Both the position numbers and the translations under genes were made by a program. The notes beneath the pieces are model-generated. The model saw only the letters and a list, made by a program, of their open reading frames with translations. It searched no databases and was not told where the DNA came from. 64,000 nucleotides of DNA from positions 286,001 through 350,000 of the forward strand of contig CAJNDS010002370.1 in assembly GCA_905221605.1 (NCBI GenBank), in the 5' to 3' direction. The DNA is from Symbiodinium natans (lineage: Eukaryota; Sar; Dinophyceae; Suessiales; Symbiodiniaceae). Shown here piece by piece: positions 18,961 through 31,119 of this stretch (positions are counted from its first letter, which is position 1; the number at the start of each line of letters is the position of its first letter).

Positions 18961-21080
18961 GTCGGGCGGTAGGTGTGACTAGAGCAGGGCAACCCGACCT
19001 CGCAGGACCCTCATCATGCCGGCGGAAAAGTCCGGAAAAATAAATCTTAACACCGATGGAAGCGAAGCTGGTAAGGTGATTGGGCACACCGGCGCTACAG
19101 GTGCGCGCATACACACAAGGGGGTGCGTGCATGGACAAAACAAAAAGAGATTGCCAGAAAACAGAATGCACTCCGGGCGCGGCACCGCGCGCGTATCGTA
19201 GCTCCCTCCTTGAGCTCCCGCTGGCCGGGGAGTCCTGCGTCGATGGAAAGGCGCCAAATTTTCGGGCTGGCTGACGTCCAGCCGCATGTCCAGCCGCCTA
19301 CCACTGCCCACCACCAGGCCGCACCAGGCCATGCACCTCCCATAGTCCGTCGTTTGCAGTCGCCAAGACGAAGATGTGCGAGAAAAAAAAATGCAAGCCA
19401 TGCCTTCCGCAACTGTGCGCTGGAAACGCTCAAAAAGGGAATTTGCTTGTGCAAGGAGCGTTCATGTCTAATTTTCGGTTCTTTAAGTTTTGCGGCAAAC
19501 TTGCCCGAATTCACCACCATTGTCCATCCGGACTCGATTGGTTCCCGTACATGTCGTCGACAGCGGCAGCGGTTTCGGAAGCTGGGGTGTGGTGCGCAGA
19601 ACACGTGTTGCCGGTTCCCTGTAGCATCATCATGCGTAATCACGGCATACACCCCTTCATGGATGCTGGGGGGCGTAGGGTGCTCGAGCTGTCTGCTTGT
19701 CATCTCCACAGATTGTTCCTTGCGGGGCGCTGGAGCGCGGCACATCTTTGCTTGCAAGCACACTTCGCGGGTGGGGCCCTTTGGGTAATGAGCCAGGCAA
19801 TGTCGATCCACAGCTTGCGGCCGTGTTGTCAACGCCAGAGGAGCTGAAAGGCTAGCGAGTTCCGTCCCACCAAGGGTCAAAACATGTGAGCCCAATGTGA
19901 AACGAGGAAATTTTCATGCCTGTTTGAGCTCCATCCCGCATCCTTCATCCAACATGTTCCCGCACATTGATGACTTGCAACTGCCTGAGCAAAGCTCCGG
20001 CTCATCTTCTTGTAGCCGTGACAAGAACAGTCCTTTCGCCCCATACCGCCTGCAGTCTTGCCATGGAAATTGCGGAAAGGGTTGAAGTTGAAGGTGTTAC
20101 TCCGCAGCAAACTCACAACGATGCCAGCACCATGAGCCCCCCCCCCGCAAGGTGGCCCAACCAGGATAGCAAACCGTAAGTGCATAACCACGGCGCGGAA
20201 AACAACCTGAGCAGATAACCAGCAGCGCCTGGAAGGAGGCATCCACGAGACATCCACCGTGGCCACTTGCTCATGTAAACTGGAAGAGGCCGGCAGGGAA
20301 GCGGTGATGTTACCAATCAGGCGCTGAATCTGCTCATTTTGAGTGGTGATGCTGACGTGCAGGGCTTGCCTAGCGGATTGGCCCACGGAGCAACGTAGCG
20401 AAATGCAAGCATGAGATACTCGTGGGCAGCACATAAGCCGAACCTGTCGCCGAACAATACAACTCGTGTACCTTCAAATCGGCGGCAGTGGAGTCGACGT
20501 ACGGCAATGAGATGCCCATTGAAGACACCAAAGATGCCCAAAGAGCGAGAGCTTCAGAGCGATTGGACCGAGTAGCGGACTGGCCGTGTAGCGAATGAAT
20601 CCAATCCACCAGAACGGAGCCATGAGCGCCCGTGACCGTCAGTGGAGGTGCAGTGAAGATCGAGCAGGTCCACACCCAACCACGCCGTGCGAATAAGATC
20701 CAACAAGCCGGAGGTGAAGGCTAACACGGCCGAAGATGCAGTCGAGGGCATGTGTTTGACGTTACCTTATCCTATCTGATCCTAAGCCTAATCCTATCCT
20801 ATCCTATGCTATCCTATCCCATCCACTAAAGAATACAAGGGGTGAGTGTTTGCAGGTACAAGGTCCTTGCCGGTTGGCTCAAAGCTCACTTTGATTTTGT
20901 AGAAGCACGCACCGCGACTGTAACAAGGAATTGGTCAGTGAGACTGCGCGGCCAAAGGAGACGCACCCATACACACACGCAATAACTAGCCAATGTACCG
21001 TCACCCTTCCTGTAGATTAGATAACATCGGTCGTGATTTGAGACTACCCCACAGGCAGCATGTGAGCATCGCTGAAATGA
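18960..21080. other. No recognised gene
   Basis: Long overlapping ORFs exist on both strands (a 266-codon frame on minus, 19095-19895, and about 220 codons on plus), but neither shows a domain. A degenerate CCTAT repeat is at 20764-20820. Confidence 0.4.
20764..20820 (+). repeat. Degenerate CCTAT pentamer repeat
   Basis: About ten irregular copies of CCTAT/CCTAA follow one another, ending before the hypothetical gene at 21.2 kb. Confidence 0.8.
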
Positions 21081-21165
21081 TGACATGAGGAAGGCGATCG
21101 CCACTGCCTCTGAGGTGGGTGCAAGATGTGGTGGAGTTTTACGCTTGGGCCATCGAAGGTTCGCA

Positions 21166-23085
21166 ATGAACTCTGGGACTTCGTTCCAACACTTGGCTTC
21201 TCACCTACGGCATGTTCAAGACCGGTTGCGAGATGCAGAAGCCGGCAAAGTCACCCGAGTCGGTGATGTGTTGTATGATGCAGAAGTTGAGATCACGAAC
21301 AGAATTCAGCGACATCTTCGAGACATGCCGATGAAGATGAGTCCGGTTAGCGTGTTTTATTGCTTACGGACAGACATCAAGGCAATTCTGGCACGTGCCC
21401 GGGAAAGTGAGGCACGAGCAACCTCTACGGCTGCAGGCAAGCAAGACAAACGTTCGACAGGCATCGCCAGTCATCCTGACAGTGGAGACAAAGACACAGC
21501 CGACTCCCCCCAACAGAAACAAGACTCCAAAAACCAGAACGCCCTCAAGCACGAGGGTGGCTATGGTTCGTTCAATGCTTGGAGGAAGGCGCAGAGCCAA
21601 CATCCAAAAGATGAAGCCTTCGAAATTTTCATGAAGCTGTATCGAACACAACGTTCCAGCCTCAGCTGAGCACTGCAATTCTCCAACGTGCATGGTGGTA
21701 AGTGCGTTGTGCACAAACATGTTACTTGGACGTTGCTTTCATGTGTACCTGCAGCCGTGCAGGTGAAGGGTTGTCGCTCCAAAAGCGATACGACATCATA
21801 CGTCGCCGGAGAGCAAAGCGCAATTATGCTCTTTTGAATGAGGGGTACAAAGAGGAAGAAGAAGAGTATGAGGCGGAGGCGCCTCTGCCACATTGCTTCA
21901 GTGTAGAATTCCTCGTCTACCAAACACAGGCACTGTTTGTGCTGAACATGAACTCTGGCCAGGAGGAGGAGTTTCAAGACGGCTGGAGACAGCAGTCCAT
22001 ACTCGAAGACCTCTGGAAGGCAGAGTATTATCGACAGCATCATCGGAAGCTGCAGGAGGCCAGCTTTCCGTGAACATGCACCCAGTGAACGCAGTGCAGC
22101 TTTACTTGTAGGTGTGCATGACAAATGGGGAGCCCTGAACAGAGCATATTGATTGGCTTGCCAGGACATTCCGGAACGAGAACAACTGGCATTTCGCACC
22201 GATCGATTGGCAGATGTTCTGAAGAAAGCTGTGCAAGGTGAATATGCAGACCAGAACCGGCCCGTGCTGACGCATGAGTTAGCAGACTTTGACAATCCAT
22301 ATATGATGAAGCGCACTGCAATGGAGCGGCTTTTGCATGAGAGGTGTGTCCGCAACCAGCTCGATGAACGCTGTTTGCCGCGGCTACTTGACCAGCATCC
22401 GGATTTGACCAAGCTTCGCCGACAGGCGGCGCTGCCACCAGAGGTGCTTGAGCCATTGGCTGCTTTCCGAGGAGACGTGCGATGGCACTTTAATGCGCGC
22501 ACGCGCCTGAGGCAGAAGCTTCAAGCGGCCAATGCTGCCCTGGGTGCAATCAGCCAATCTCAATCCCTGAACGAAATGCTCCACGCTTTGCCAGAGAACC
22601 AAGTCGATGAGCCATCTGCGCAAAAAGTGGAGGGCACCCATCATCCGTGGCGAAATCACGTTGGCTTTGACAGCGCTGTGCCCAGGGGCGTTGCCGGAGG
22701 CACCAAGTTTGGACAGCCCGAGCCGGAACTCCAATCAGAGATCGCGCGTCTTAGATACCCCACCCTGCAGAGGGTGGCTCACTCTTTGCCATCTGACCCA
22801 AAGTGGCGGGCCCATGTCGTGCGTTCAATTCGGGTGCTTGAGCGGTCCAAGGATTGGGATTACAAATCAAAGATCGACGCCATCAACCGAATGAAGGAGG
22901 TTTATGATCATCTCAAGCCCAGTGAGGTCTACACGACAGCTTTAGACGAGAAGCTGCCTGTCAATCGTATTTCTAGTAGAATAAAACGGAAGTATGCACG
23001 AGATGTGGAGTATGTGAAGACGTTCCCCAAGAAGTGGCGACGCGTGAAGAGCATGACCAGATACAGGCCCGGGAGTGTAAGAGAA
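21166..23085 (+). CDS. Hypothetical multi-exon protein, basic and charged
   Basis: I do not recognise the family. At least three coding blocks lie in series. Block 1 (21166-21669, ATG MNSGTSFQHLASHLRHVQD) has a Q/D/S-rich middle and ends FNAWRKAQSQHPKDEAFEIF. Block 2 (about 21765-22060) has SLQKRYDIIRRRRAKRNY, an EEEEE stretch and ILEDLWKAEYYRQHHRKLQE. Block 3 (about 22166-23085) is long and open, with QLAFRTDRLADVLKKAV, RYPTLQRVAHSLPSDPKWRA, SKIDAINRMKEVYDHLKPSE and RKYARDVEYVKTFPKKWRRV. A plausible junction joins LQE (GC donor near 22052) to DIPEREQ (AG acceptor ending at 22165). Lys/Arg-rich blocks suggest nucleic-acid or ribosome contact, but that is a guess. No signal peptide or membrane segment is evident. 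The coding end before the GA tract is uncertain. Confidence 0.6.
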
Positions 23086-23094
23086 CACGAGAGT

Positions 23095-23149
<55 letters not shown>

Positions 23150-23330
23150 CAGGGAGGGAGAGAGAGAGGGAGAGATGGGCAGGGAGGGAGAGAGAGAGAG
23201 AGACCCGGAACCTTGCCCCCATGCCCCCAAGAAAGAAAGAAAGAAAGAAAGAGAGAGCGCGAGAGAGCGAGAGAGAGCGCGAGAGAGCGAGAGAGAGCGA
23301 GAGAGCGAGAGAGCGAGAGAGTGCGAGAGC
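23095..23330 (+). repeat. GA-rich low-complexity tract
   Basis: (GA)n from about 23098 to 23143, a G-rich stretch, a second GA run, then AAGA and GAGAGC repeats to about 23326. Any open frame through it (RERERER) is a by-product. Confidence 0.95.
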
Positions 23331-23832
23331 AAGAACAATATTTCTGTGCCGCGAGACCCCTCTTCTCTTCTTGTCTCGTTTTCTCAGTCAGCTTCTGCCG
23401 GGTGCACACATGAAATCTCTCTTGCTACGCATCAGTAAAGTAAAGCAAAGAGCAAAGCAAAGTAATTGTGTGTTCAACTCAGTGACTACGAGATTTGAGA
23501 ACATGTGCAAGGGCCAGAACGCAGTCGTGCAAGCGTACCTGGGGGGGAAAAACTCTCAGTGTTTGTCCATTTACATTTCCCTTGTACCCAAAAGCTTTCA
23601 GAGGATTGAGTAATCTTGATGAAAAGACTGGCAACAAGTCCCTGCTGTTTTGCACGGTGGACCAGAAGCAGAGGGCCCAAAGGCCAGCGAAGATCCCGTA
23701 CCGTATGTTGAACCGTACCTGCTGACACAAGAGATGTTCAGAGTTCAGAGCCGTTTCGCAGAGCTTTTTCAGTGTTGAACCGACAAGCCCAAGAGAGGGT
23801 CGTGCCCTGTGTGTGTGTGCGTGCGTGCGTGC

Positions 23833-23980
<148 letters not shown>

Positions 23981-26900
23981 CTGCGCATGCCTTCGTGTGC
24001 GTGCGTGTGCCTGGGCGTGGGTGTGCGAGGGTTTGCGTGACCATTCTCGACAAAAAGTTTCCAAACACCTTCAAGCTCTGCATCCTTTGCGACTCTCCTC
24101 TATTTCTTCTACCTCCCCCACCAGAGCATGTTCACGTGTGTTGGCATCCGTTCAACCAATAAGTGTGCGCGTGCCCCCAGAGACAAGACAATGGCGAGAG
24201 GAACAGGTGCTAAAGGTGCTAATGTGCAATTCAACCCGTTCAGTGCCGAACGAGATCTTTGCAGGTTTGCCGTAGGAAGCTTCGGCGGGGCGGAGTCCAA
24301 AATACTTGTGCTTTTCGAAGGCCGAGCTTGACGGCGACCGCTCCACTGAAGAAGGACAAGAAGAAGTAATCTCAATGATTGGTCACCTGTGGGTACTTGT
24401 CCTTACAGCGACTCTGTGCTATTGGTCCATATGTAGCCTCCGAGAGATTTCTTGGCTGACGCTCGATTCTGCCGCCACCTTGCATCTTGTGGTGCACAAA
24501 AAACGGAATTGAGGAAGCATGTGGTAGCCCGAGAGTTGAGTCGTGCGCACATGTCAAGAAGTGCCATGTGGGTTCTGCATGCAGCAGATATATTTCTTTT
24601 TCGCAGCCGAGTTGCTCCAGTTAAGTTTGCCATGATATGTAACTGTATGTAGCATGAAAATCATTGTGCCCATGCGTTGCAGCCAGCAGCAGAGGTGCAC
24701 CCTATGTAGGAAAGAGGCAGCAGTAGAGCAGACACCTGCACAAATCCAAGCTGTGTTACTTGGTACTGTGTCCATGCAGCGCTGGCTGATGGCGTCGTCG
24801 TAGAATCTCATGCGGACTCAGGCACACTTCCTTTCTGCTCTTCCGGCTTTTGGTCTGTCCGACTAATGCCTGCAATCAAGTCTGCAATGGAGGCTGCGAG
24901 GGCAAATGGGACATGATACCTACAGATACGCCATAGTGGATTCAGCATCATGTGCAGAGTGCAGTGTTCGGTCGCGTGTCTGTGTGCTTGGCTGGACTGC
25001 AGTTTGCGCATTGGCCATTACTTTACTTTTCTGCTTGCTACCGTGCGCATTGCTTAGGAGACTGCGTGTATGCTTGCTGGCTTGATGAACCTTGACGCAC
25101 CCTTCGCACCTGCATATCTACATAGTTTGCCTGAAAACCATGTGCGACGGGGGTCCCTTGGATACTGTACTCAGGTTCTTGTCGCACAAACTGCCAACCG
25201 TTCATAACGCTTCCAAGAAGGAAGATTGGATAGCCATTTCCTGTTGGCTCTGGCCTGTTGGGATGGAGTCTGGTTGTGCTAGCGTGCTACTGCAAGAATG
25301 CGTCTGGGTGGATTCTTCGGTTGTTCTTGTGCATTGCTTGGCTCGTCCGTTTGTCTTGCAGCTTTATCTCAGGGGTTTGTTGATGCTCATGACACAGCAT
25401 CGAGCCTGAGCCTCCATGTAGCATTTCGAGCCTGCAGATTAGCCACTTGCAGGAGATGGCCGCTCCGCTGTCCGTCGTCAGGTCTGGAAAGCTTTGCATA
25501 GGTCGTTGTCATGATCTGCCCAAGCCAGTTGGCAAGCGAAGCAGAGCCAGGCGGCTGGAAGCAGACCATGTTGTTCTTCGAGAGGTTCTTGTTCGCCAGG
25601 CTGGTTTCCAACAGAGCAGCATAGATAGCATAGTCAACTGTGCCGGCCAGTGGAGCTCACGACCGTGTCTAGAGATGTGTGAAGTTCAAAGCTTGCAACT
25701 GAGGAGTTCTACATTGACCCTAAAGCCTAGTCATGTCCATTGTCCCTTTTGTCACTGCATGCTGCCCTTGAAGGAGACAGCATTGGAGACCTTGTCGGAG
25801 TTGCTGCACCAAAGCTTGCAGCAGGTCCCTGCATGCGGGCGGGCAGACAGACTGGTGGGCGGGCGTGCGTGCGCGCGTGCGTGCGCATGCGCGTATGTGC
25901 ATGTGCGTGTGCGTGAGCGCCAGCGACGCAGCACTGATGCGAGCAAGTACGGTCGGGGCCAGAGCCCCATAGCAAAGCAAGTACGATCGCAGGTCGATGG
26001 CAGCTCGCCCGACAACAACAAGCAGGCATCAGGCGGGTGGCCAGCGCACAGGTGTCACAGAACCCAAGCGAAGGCCCAGCTGCAACAAGAAGACCATGAA
26101 GCACAAATGTCCGAGAAAGTGGAAGACTCGGAAGTCCAGCCCAAGTCACATCCACCGCTGATGAGGGGAACTGCCTTTGTCGGCAGCTTAGTTGAGAGAG
26201 CGCGATTTTCTTGACTTGGTCCACGAAACTGCTTTGCGATGCACTTGTTGATGGCACTTCGGGAATGATTCAGAGCAGTGTCGGCTTTGAAGCACAAGCT
26301 CAGAAGACTGTGTCGTCAAAGGGTCGGGCGAAGACACTTTTGGCCAGAGGATGCCCGTGCTTCGGGCAAAGAACCCGGTCGTCAGAGCTGCAGGCAATGA
26401 CACTAATCCTCAGGAAAAGGGGAGAGACCGTTCTCAGGGCTCCAGCCGATAGCAGATGAAGGAACAAAAATGAAACAACATGCGCGACCCCTAAACGTGC
26501 TGAGCCTTGCTGGATGAGGTTGAGGATCACGGTGATGAAGGTGCACAGTCTGCATTTACCTGCATAGTCTTCTGATTGAAGGATGGTGAACTCCAGAAGA
26601 TGTGCTGCTGTGCATTTGGGCAGGTTTGGCGATCCTGGCAGAGCCCTGGTGGCAGAGCAACGAGGTTGGGCTGTGTTGGGCCGACTTGCTGCCATGTTGG
26701 CAATCACTTCTTCACAGATCTGGCTGGCAGGGTAAGAAAAGACCGGTGCGATCGCGGCGAGACTCTATCCTGGCATCAGGAGTCCTCGGCCTCAGTCGGC
26801 CTCGACGTGCCGCTGTAGTCCGTAGTCGGATGAGAATACCGGGTCGCAACATGCAGCCATACCCTGAAACGCTGTAAGGCAGAGTCCTTCAACTCCGTGC

Positions 26901-27831
26901 CTTCCACCACAACTCTTCGCTCAGGCAGGGCTGGTGTGAGATGTAATTCACATCGTGAGATGAGTCAGTGAGACTGCTGGCATGAAACAACAGATTGCAC
27001 CGCCCTCTCGCGTGCCAGTTTTGAAGAAGCGCACCATCTCATCGTCCTTGGCGGGTCGAGCACAGGCCGGGTCGAAAAGTGCATTCGTGGAAGTGGAAGC
27101 CACAGCAAAGGAGAGAAGGAGACCTCCTGCAGCTTCTAAGGAGACTTCAAGTCCATGTTTGCAGCAGTGCTTGCAGAGCCTGGTCGCTTGCCCAGAGCAC
27201 TCTTTGCCGATTCTCTTGGGCCGTTTTTTTTAAGAGGCACCCGAGAGTAAGACTGAGCAAGGCCTCCTATGCTCTACGATCAGACCATCAAAATCAGCGA
27301 CTCTTGCGTGTCGGCATGTCAACAAGGTGGCATGGATGGAGTGGTTTCAGCAGCTCCAGGACTCACAACTGGACTCAGTTGGACTTAGTCTTCCAATTTT
27401 GAGAGTAGGATAAATGGCCACAGCTGCAGGAGCCCAATAGGAGGTATTGCTTTGCGAGAATGGACGCCCGGCCTTGTTTACTTTGGGGTTTGCTTCTGCA
27501 GCATGTTTCCCACGGAGATGTGGATGCAGTTTGGTGGCAAGGTTGATGGAAACAAGTTTTCCACGCTGTGCTTGCTGGTGATTCTGGCAAATGTGCCGCA
27601 GCTGCACATGAACCACGCTGCTTGCAGGATGCTTGCAAGTTGCAAGATTCGGAAGTGATGAGGCTTTCCTGATCATCATCGTGTCAGACTACGAGCTGTC
27701 AAACCTGGGGCAACCAATCCCTGAAGATTGGGCTGCCTCCTCAATCTGGACATCTCACGTGCGTGAAGCTCCTCATTGTGGCACTTTGGCAGGAGCGGCT
27801 TGAACTGGGTTTGACGATTTTCTATGTGAGA

Positions 27832-27975
27832 GCCTCAGGGCCTCAGGGCCTCAGGGCCTCAGGGCCTCAGGGCCTCAGGGCCTCAGGGCCTCAGGGCCTC
27901 AGGGCCTCAGGGCCTCAGGGCCTCAGGGCCTCAGGGCCTCAGGGCCTCAGGGCCTCAGGGCCTCAGGGCCTCAGG
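27832..27975 (+). repeat. (GCCTCAGG)18 octamer array
   Basis: Eighteen perfect 8-bp units, plus a partial unit, end just before the first recognisable channel exon. The unit encodes a Gly-Pro-Gln-Gly-Leu-Arg-Ala-Ser pattern in one frame, which I take as a by-product. Confidence 0.97.
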
Positions 27976-28046
27976 GCTCAAGTGATTTCAAATGATGCGC
28001 CGGAGCCATGCTCAAAGCCGCAAAGCGCTCTCTGCATTTGCCACAC

Positions 28047-31000
28047 AAGGCCTTTGAGCTGACCCTGAAGATTTTGGTCCACCGCATGTGCCCTTGTTGC
28101 CACGTCATCTGCAGACCATGTCAATGCAGTTCAATCCGTTTCAATTCGCTTCAAGCCCTTTTCCATCCTTTTCGTTTTACTTCTACTCAACGGCCATTGG
28201 AAGGTACTTCTTCGTCAATAATGAATGGCGCAACTTGGACAGCTTTAGCATCAGAAGCTCATGTATTTGGACCACGGCTTGCGGTGCGCCGTCGGGATTT
28301 CCCTAGAATTCGTGAGTTTGGGGGCGAGAAGACGGGGGTGGTGAGCGGGGAGGTGCAACGCGGCACAAGGATTTGTGACGTTTCTGGAACAAGATGCGCT
28401 ATCACAAGCCCCAAACACCAGTATTTACAGTTTTGTTTTTTTTTTTGTTTTTGCTGCTTTTTTTTGCATACTACTGCCCAAATACGTTCGTTGGGCATGT
28501 CAGCGTCCGTTTCGCATGCAAAACGAGTTCCCACAGAAGTTTTGCCGCGTGGTCTGAAAAGTCACTTTGCCAAGAAATAATAACAACACCAACACACCCC
28601 TCGCGCGAATGTTCAACGAACAGGTTGGAACATCTTCGACTTCTCTCTTGTGATCTTCTCTGTGATTGAGATTGCCGTCTCGTCCGTGCTCGAGTCCAAC
28701 ATCGATACGACAAGTGATACGAGCTTGAACTTGGGCTTCTGGCCTGCAGTGGCACAGTGGAGCTAGCCGCGCATCAGCTGACAGCACATGGCCTCATGGT
28801 CCTGCCTGCGTTGCTGAGGTTTCCTGCGCCTGCTCAGGCTGACCAAGCTGGCCAAGGTCTTTGCAAAGCATTTTTGCAAGCATGCACGCGATCAGTCAGA
28901 CAGCGTGGACATACTGCATCACATGTTCGAGTGTACGTGTGTGTACCAGGTGCTGAGAGTCTTCCGTACATTGAAGTTCTTCACAGAGCTGCGGCTCTGC
29001 TGCAAAGCAACTGCAAAAGCGAAGAAGGTCCGTCCGCAGAAGTGTCCGGCGCACATGCCAGCCCAGGCGTCTCATGCTAGATTGTGTCCTCGGCTGCCTG
29101 GCACAACTGTTCCACTTCCCGTACGAACCGCCGTGGTGTCAAGTCAGTCAACACAAATATTGGCGAACAGGTTTGTGTTTTGCGCTAAGATGCGCTGAGG
29201 TTCATTCTTACAGATATTTTGGTGTTTAGCGGGCATCTCAGATCAGCGCATGGTCCATTGAACATGGAGCTTGATGAGCCTCAGGCAATGATTGTGTTCG
29301 TCCTGTACGTCTTCTCTCTCCTCATAGTCCAAGGCATAGTTGACTTTCTTATCTCTGCCGCAGGCTCAGTGCACAGCCACGCTCAGTGCATAGCCACTTC
29401 TGTCATCAGCCGAAATGGATTTCTTCAAAGGAAGGGGATACGTTGCTGGATGTGGAGATGGACAACCTTAAGTACTACTACCCGTCTGTAGGCTGGGCAT
29501 TTGGCAGAAATCGCGATTGTGGGACCTTGGCTATCCCAGCATGTATCGCGAGGAGGATCGCTCCTGACCCTTTTCCAATCAACTACAGCTGGCCTCGATT
29601 GGCGTGATGTCACTTGACTCACGGAAGCGTGCTTGAGTTAGATTCGTCTCCGGGAATTGTGGATAAGCCACCTCTCCTAGGCTTTCGAGGCACTTGCAAA
29701 GGGTGCTAGCCTCAGTTTGTTCATTGCAACAGCCGAATCGGTGCAAGCTCTTGTTGTTTTGAAAGGTGGACCCTTCTTATCCATAGTATTCCTGGCGAAT
29801 GCCTCAAGTCCAGCTGTTGGTGCTATTTGATGGACTTCATCGACGAGCGATTTTTCAGACAATCGGCCACCGCTCTTTTGTGGGACGACCTGGCATCTAA
29901 GGTCTACATCAGCATTTTCACCATTTCAATTTGGAACATTGTGACTAGCACCTTCGTCGAGAAGGCGAGACCGAGCTGAAGCAGCTTGGCAACCTCCTGT
30001 CACAAGCCGTCGTGTGCAATCCATCAGTGCACATACCATGCGACCACCTCCCTGGCAGTTGCCAGAATCCATTACTTGGTTGCGGACATTGGAAGTACGG
30101 TTTCCCACCGCAGCTTTGCCTCACTGATTGCAGCATACTTGTTTTGCCCTAGCTTGCTAAGTTGGCAAGAGGGCAGCACATCATGATCCAAGCACATCCA
30201 AGCGCATCATGATCCGGGGCAAGCTCCGCATGGAGCATCCTGTACGTTTTTCTTTCTGTCTTTGCAAAAAGTGTGCAGAGTTTGGAGGCGATGAAGTTAG
30301 CGAAGCCAGACCTTGATTCGATGCTTTTGGAGTGCCTTGGTACCCGAATTACTGCTTGAGATTCGGCTATGTCAGTCACATGTCATGTGAATGTCACGTA
30401 AATGTTTTGCAGATGTCACGTGCGTGCCCTGTAACATGATGTAAATGTGCTCATGGCAAGGCAGAGCATGCGCGACTTGAAAGACACGGAGGAGTTAGAG
30501 AACTTGTTCAGGCCATATGCCACCAAAAACATGGCCACCCACCTAGTTCTCTGCGCAAACACGAACACCACGAACAATGCATCGACGAGCTAGTGTCACA
30601 TGAGGATGGCGAAGAGGAAATCTCGCTCGAAGACTTGCAGGCAAGTCATGGGAAGTTAGTGTGGTTTCCGGAGACCCAAGGATTTTCTTGCCAAAGTGCT
30701 GCGTGCGGCATTTCGCATGAGGACGCGGCTGACGAGGCCGAATTCTTGCTGTACCTCTCGGTACGAGGCCAGCCAACAAGGTGATTTTTAAAAGTTGGCG
30801 AGTTTTACTGTGCGTCGGTCCCAGGCATAGATGTGAAGAATGTCAAGCTGTTCTTCTACATGCTCGGCTCGATGCATAAGGTGCTATAGAATGTGGCAAG
30901 CATTGTGCATGAACCCCTTTTGTCGTGCTCACTTTGCCAGAACTCGGTGGTGGACTTGAAGTCCTTGGTGAAAGCTTGTGTCAAGGGCCTCAAGAGCTGG

Positions 31001-31119
31001 GCGAATACCCCTCTCTACTTCAGGTTTTGGTCTGTGACGGGTTGCCGAGGTTCGCATGAAGGGCTTTGCCACAAGCATTGACCTCCAGTCCGTGTCGTTT
31101 GAAGCCAAGCTTATGTGGC
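28047..31119 (+). CDS. Voltage-gated cation channel with EF-hand-like C-terminal tail, many short exons
   Basis: Pieces of one ion-transport domain occur in order: AFELTLKILVHR (S2 end, 28047-28082); RYFFVNNEWR (28203-28232); WNIFDFSLVIFSVIEIA (S3, 28626-28676); VLRVFRTLKFFTELRLC (S4 to S4-S5 linker, 28950-29000); MIVFVLYVFSLLIVQGIVDFL (S5, about 29288-29350); LTLFQSTTAGLDWRDV (pore loop, 29564-29611); and VYISIFTISIWNIVTSTFVEK (S6, 29902-29964). The tail has RQSMRDLKDTEELENLF (about 30460), GEEEISLEDLQ (about 30610), VKNVKLFFYML (about 30830), VVDLKSLVKACVKGLK (about 30948) and MKGFATSIDLQSVSFEAKLM (31057-31116), a tail common in dinoflagellate channels. The pore Asp suggests Ca2+ or Na+ selectivity, but only one repeat is visible. 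S4 has few basic residues. Exon borders are approximate and some exons are missing. Confidence 0.75.

Noticed and set aside
19095-19895. 266-codon minus-strand frame
   Set aside because: A 220-codon frame overlaps it on plus, and neither shows a domain or coding-like composition; chance frames of this length occur in GC-balanced DNA.
23095-23330. Arg-Glu-rich extension of the 21-kb gene
   Set aside because: It is the GA repeat read in frame; the coding block most likely ends before it.
27832-27975. CRISPR-like or coding repeat
   Set aside because: An 8-bp perfect tandem with no spacers is a minisatellite.
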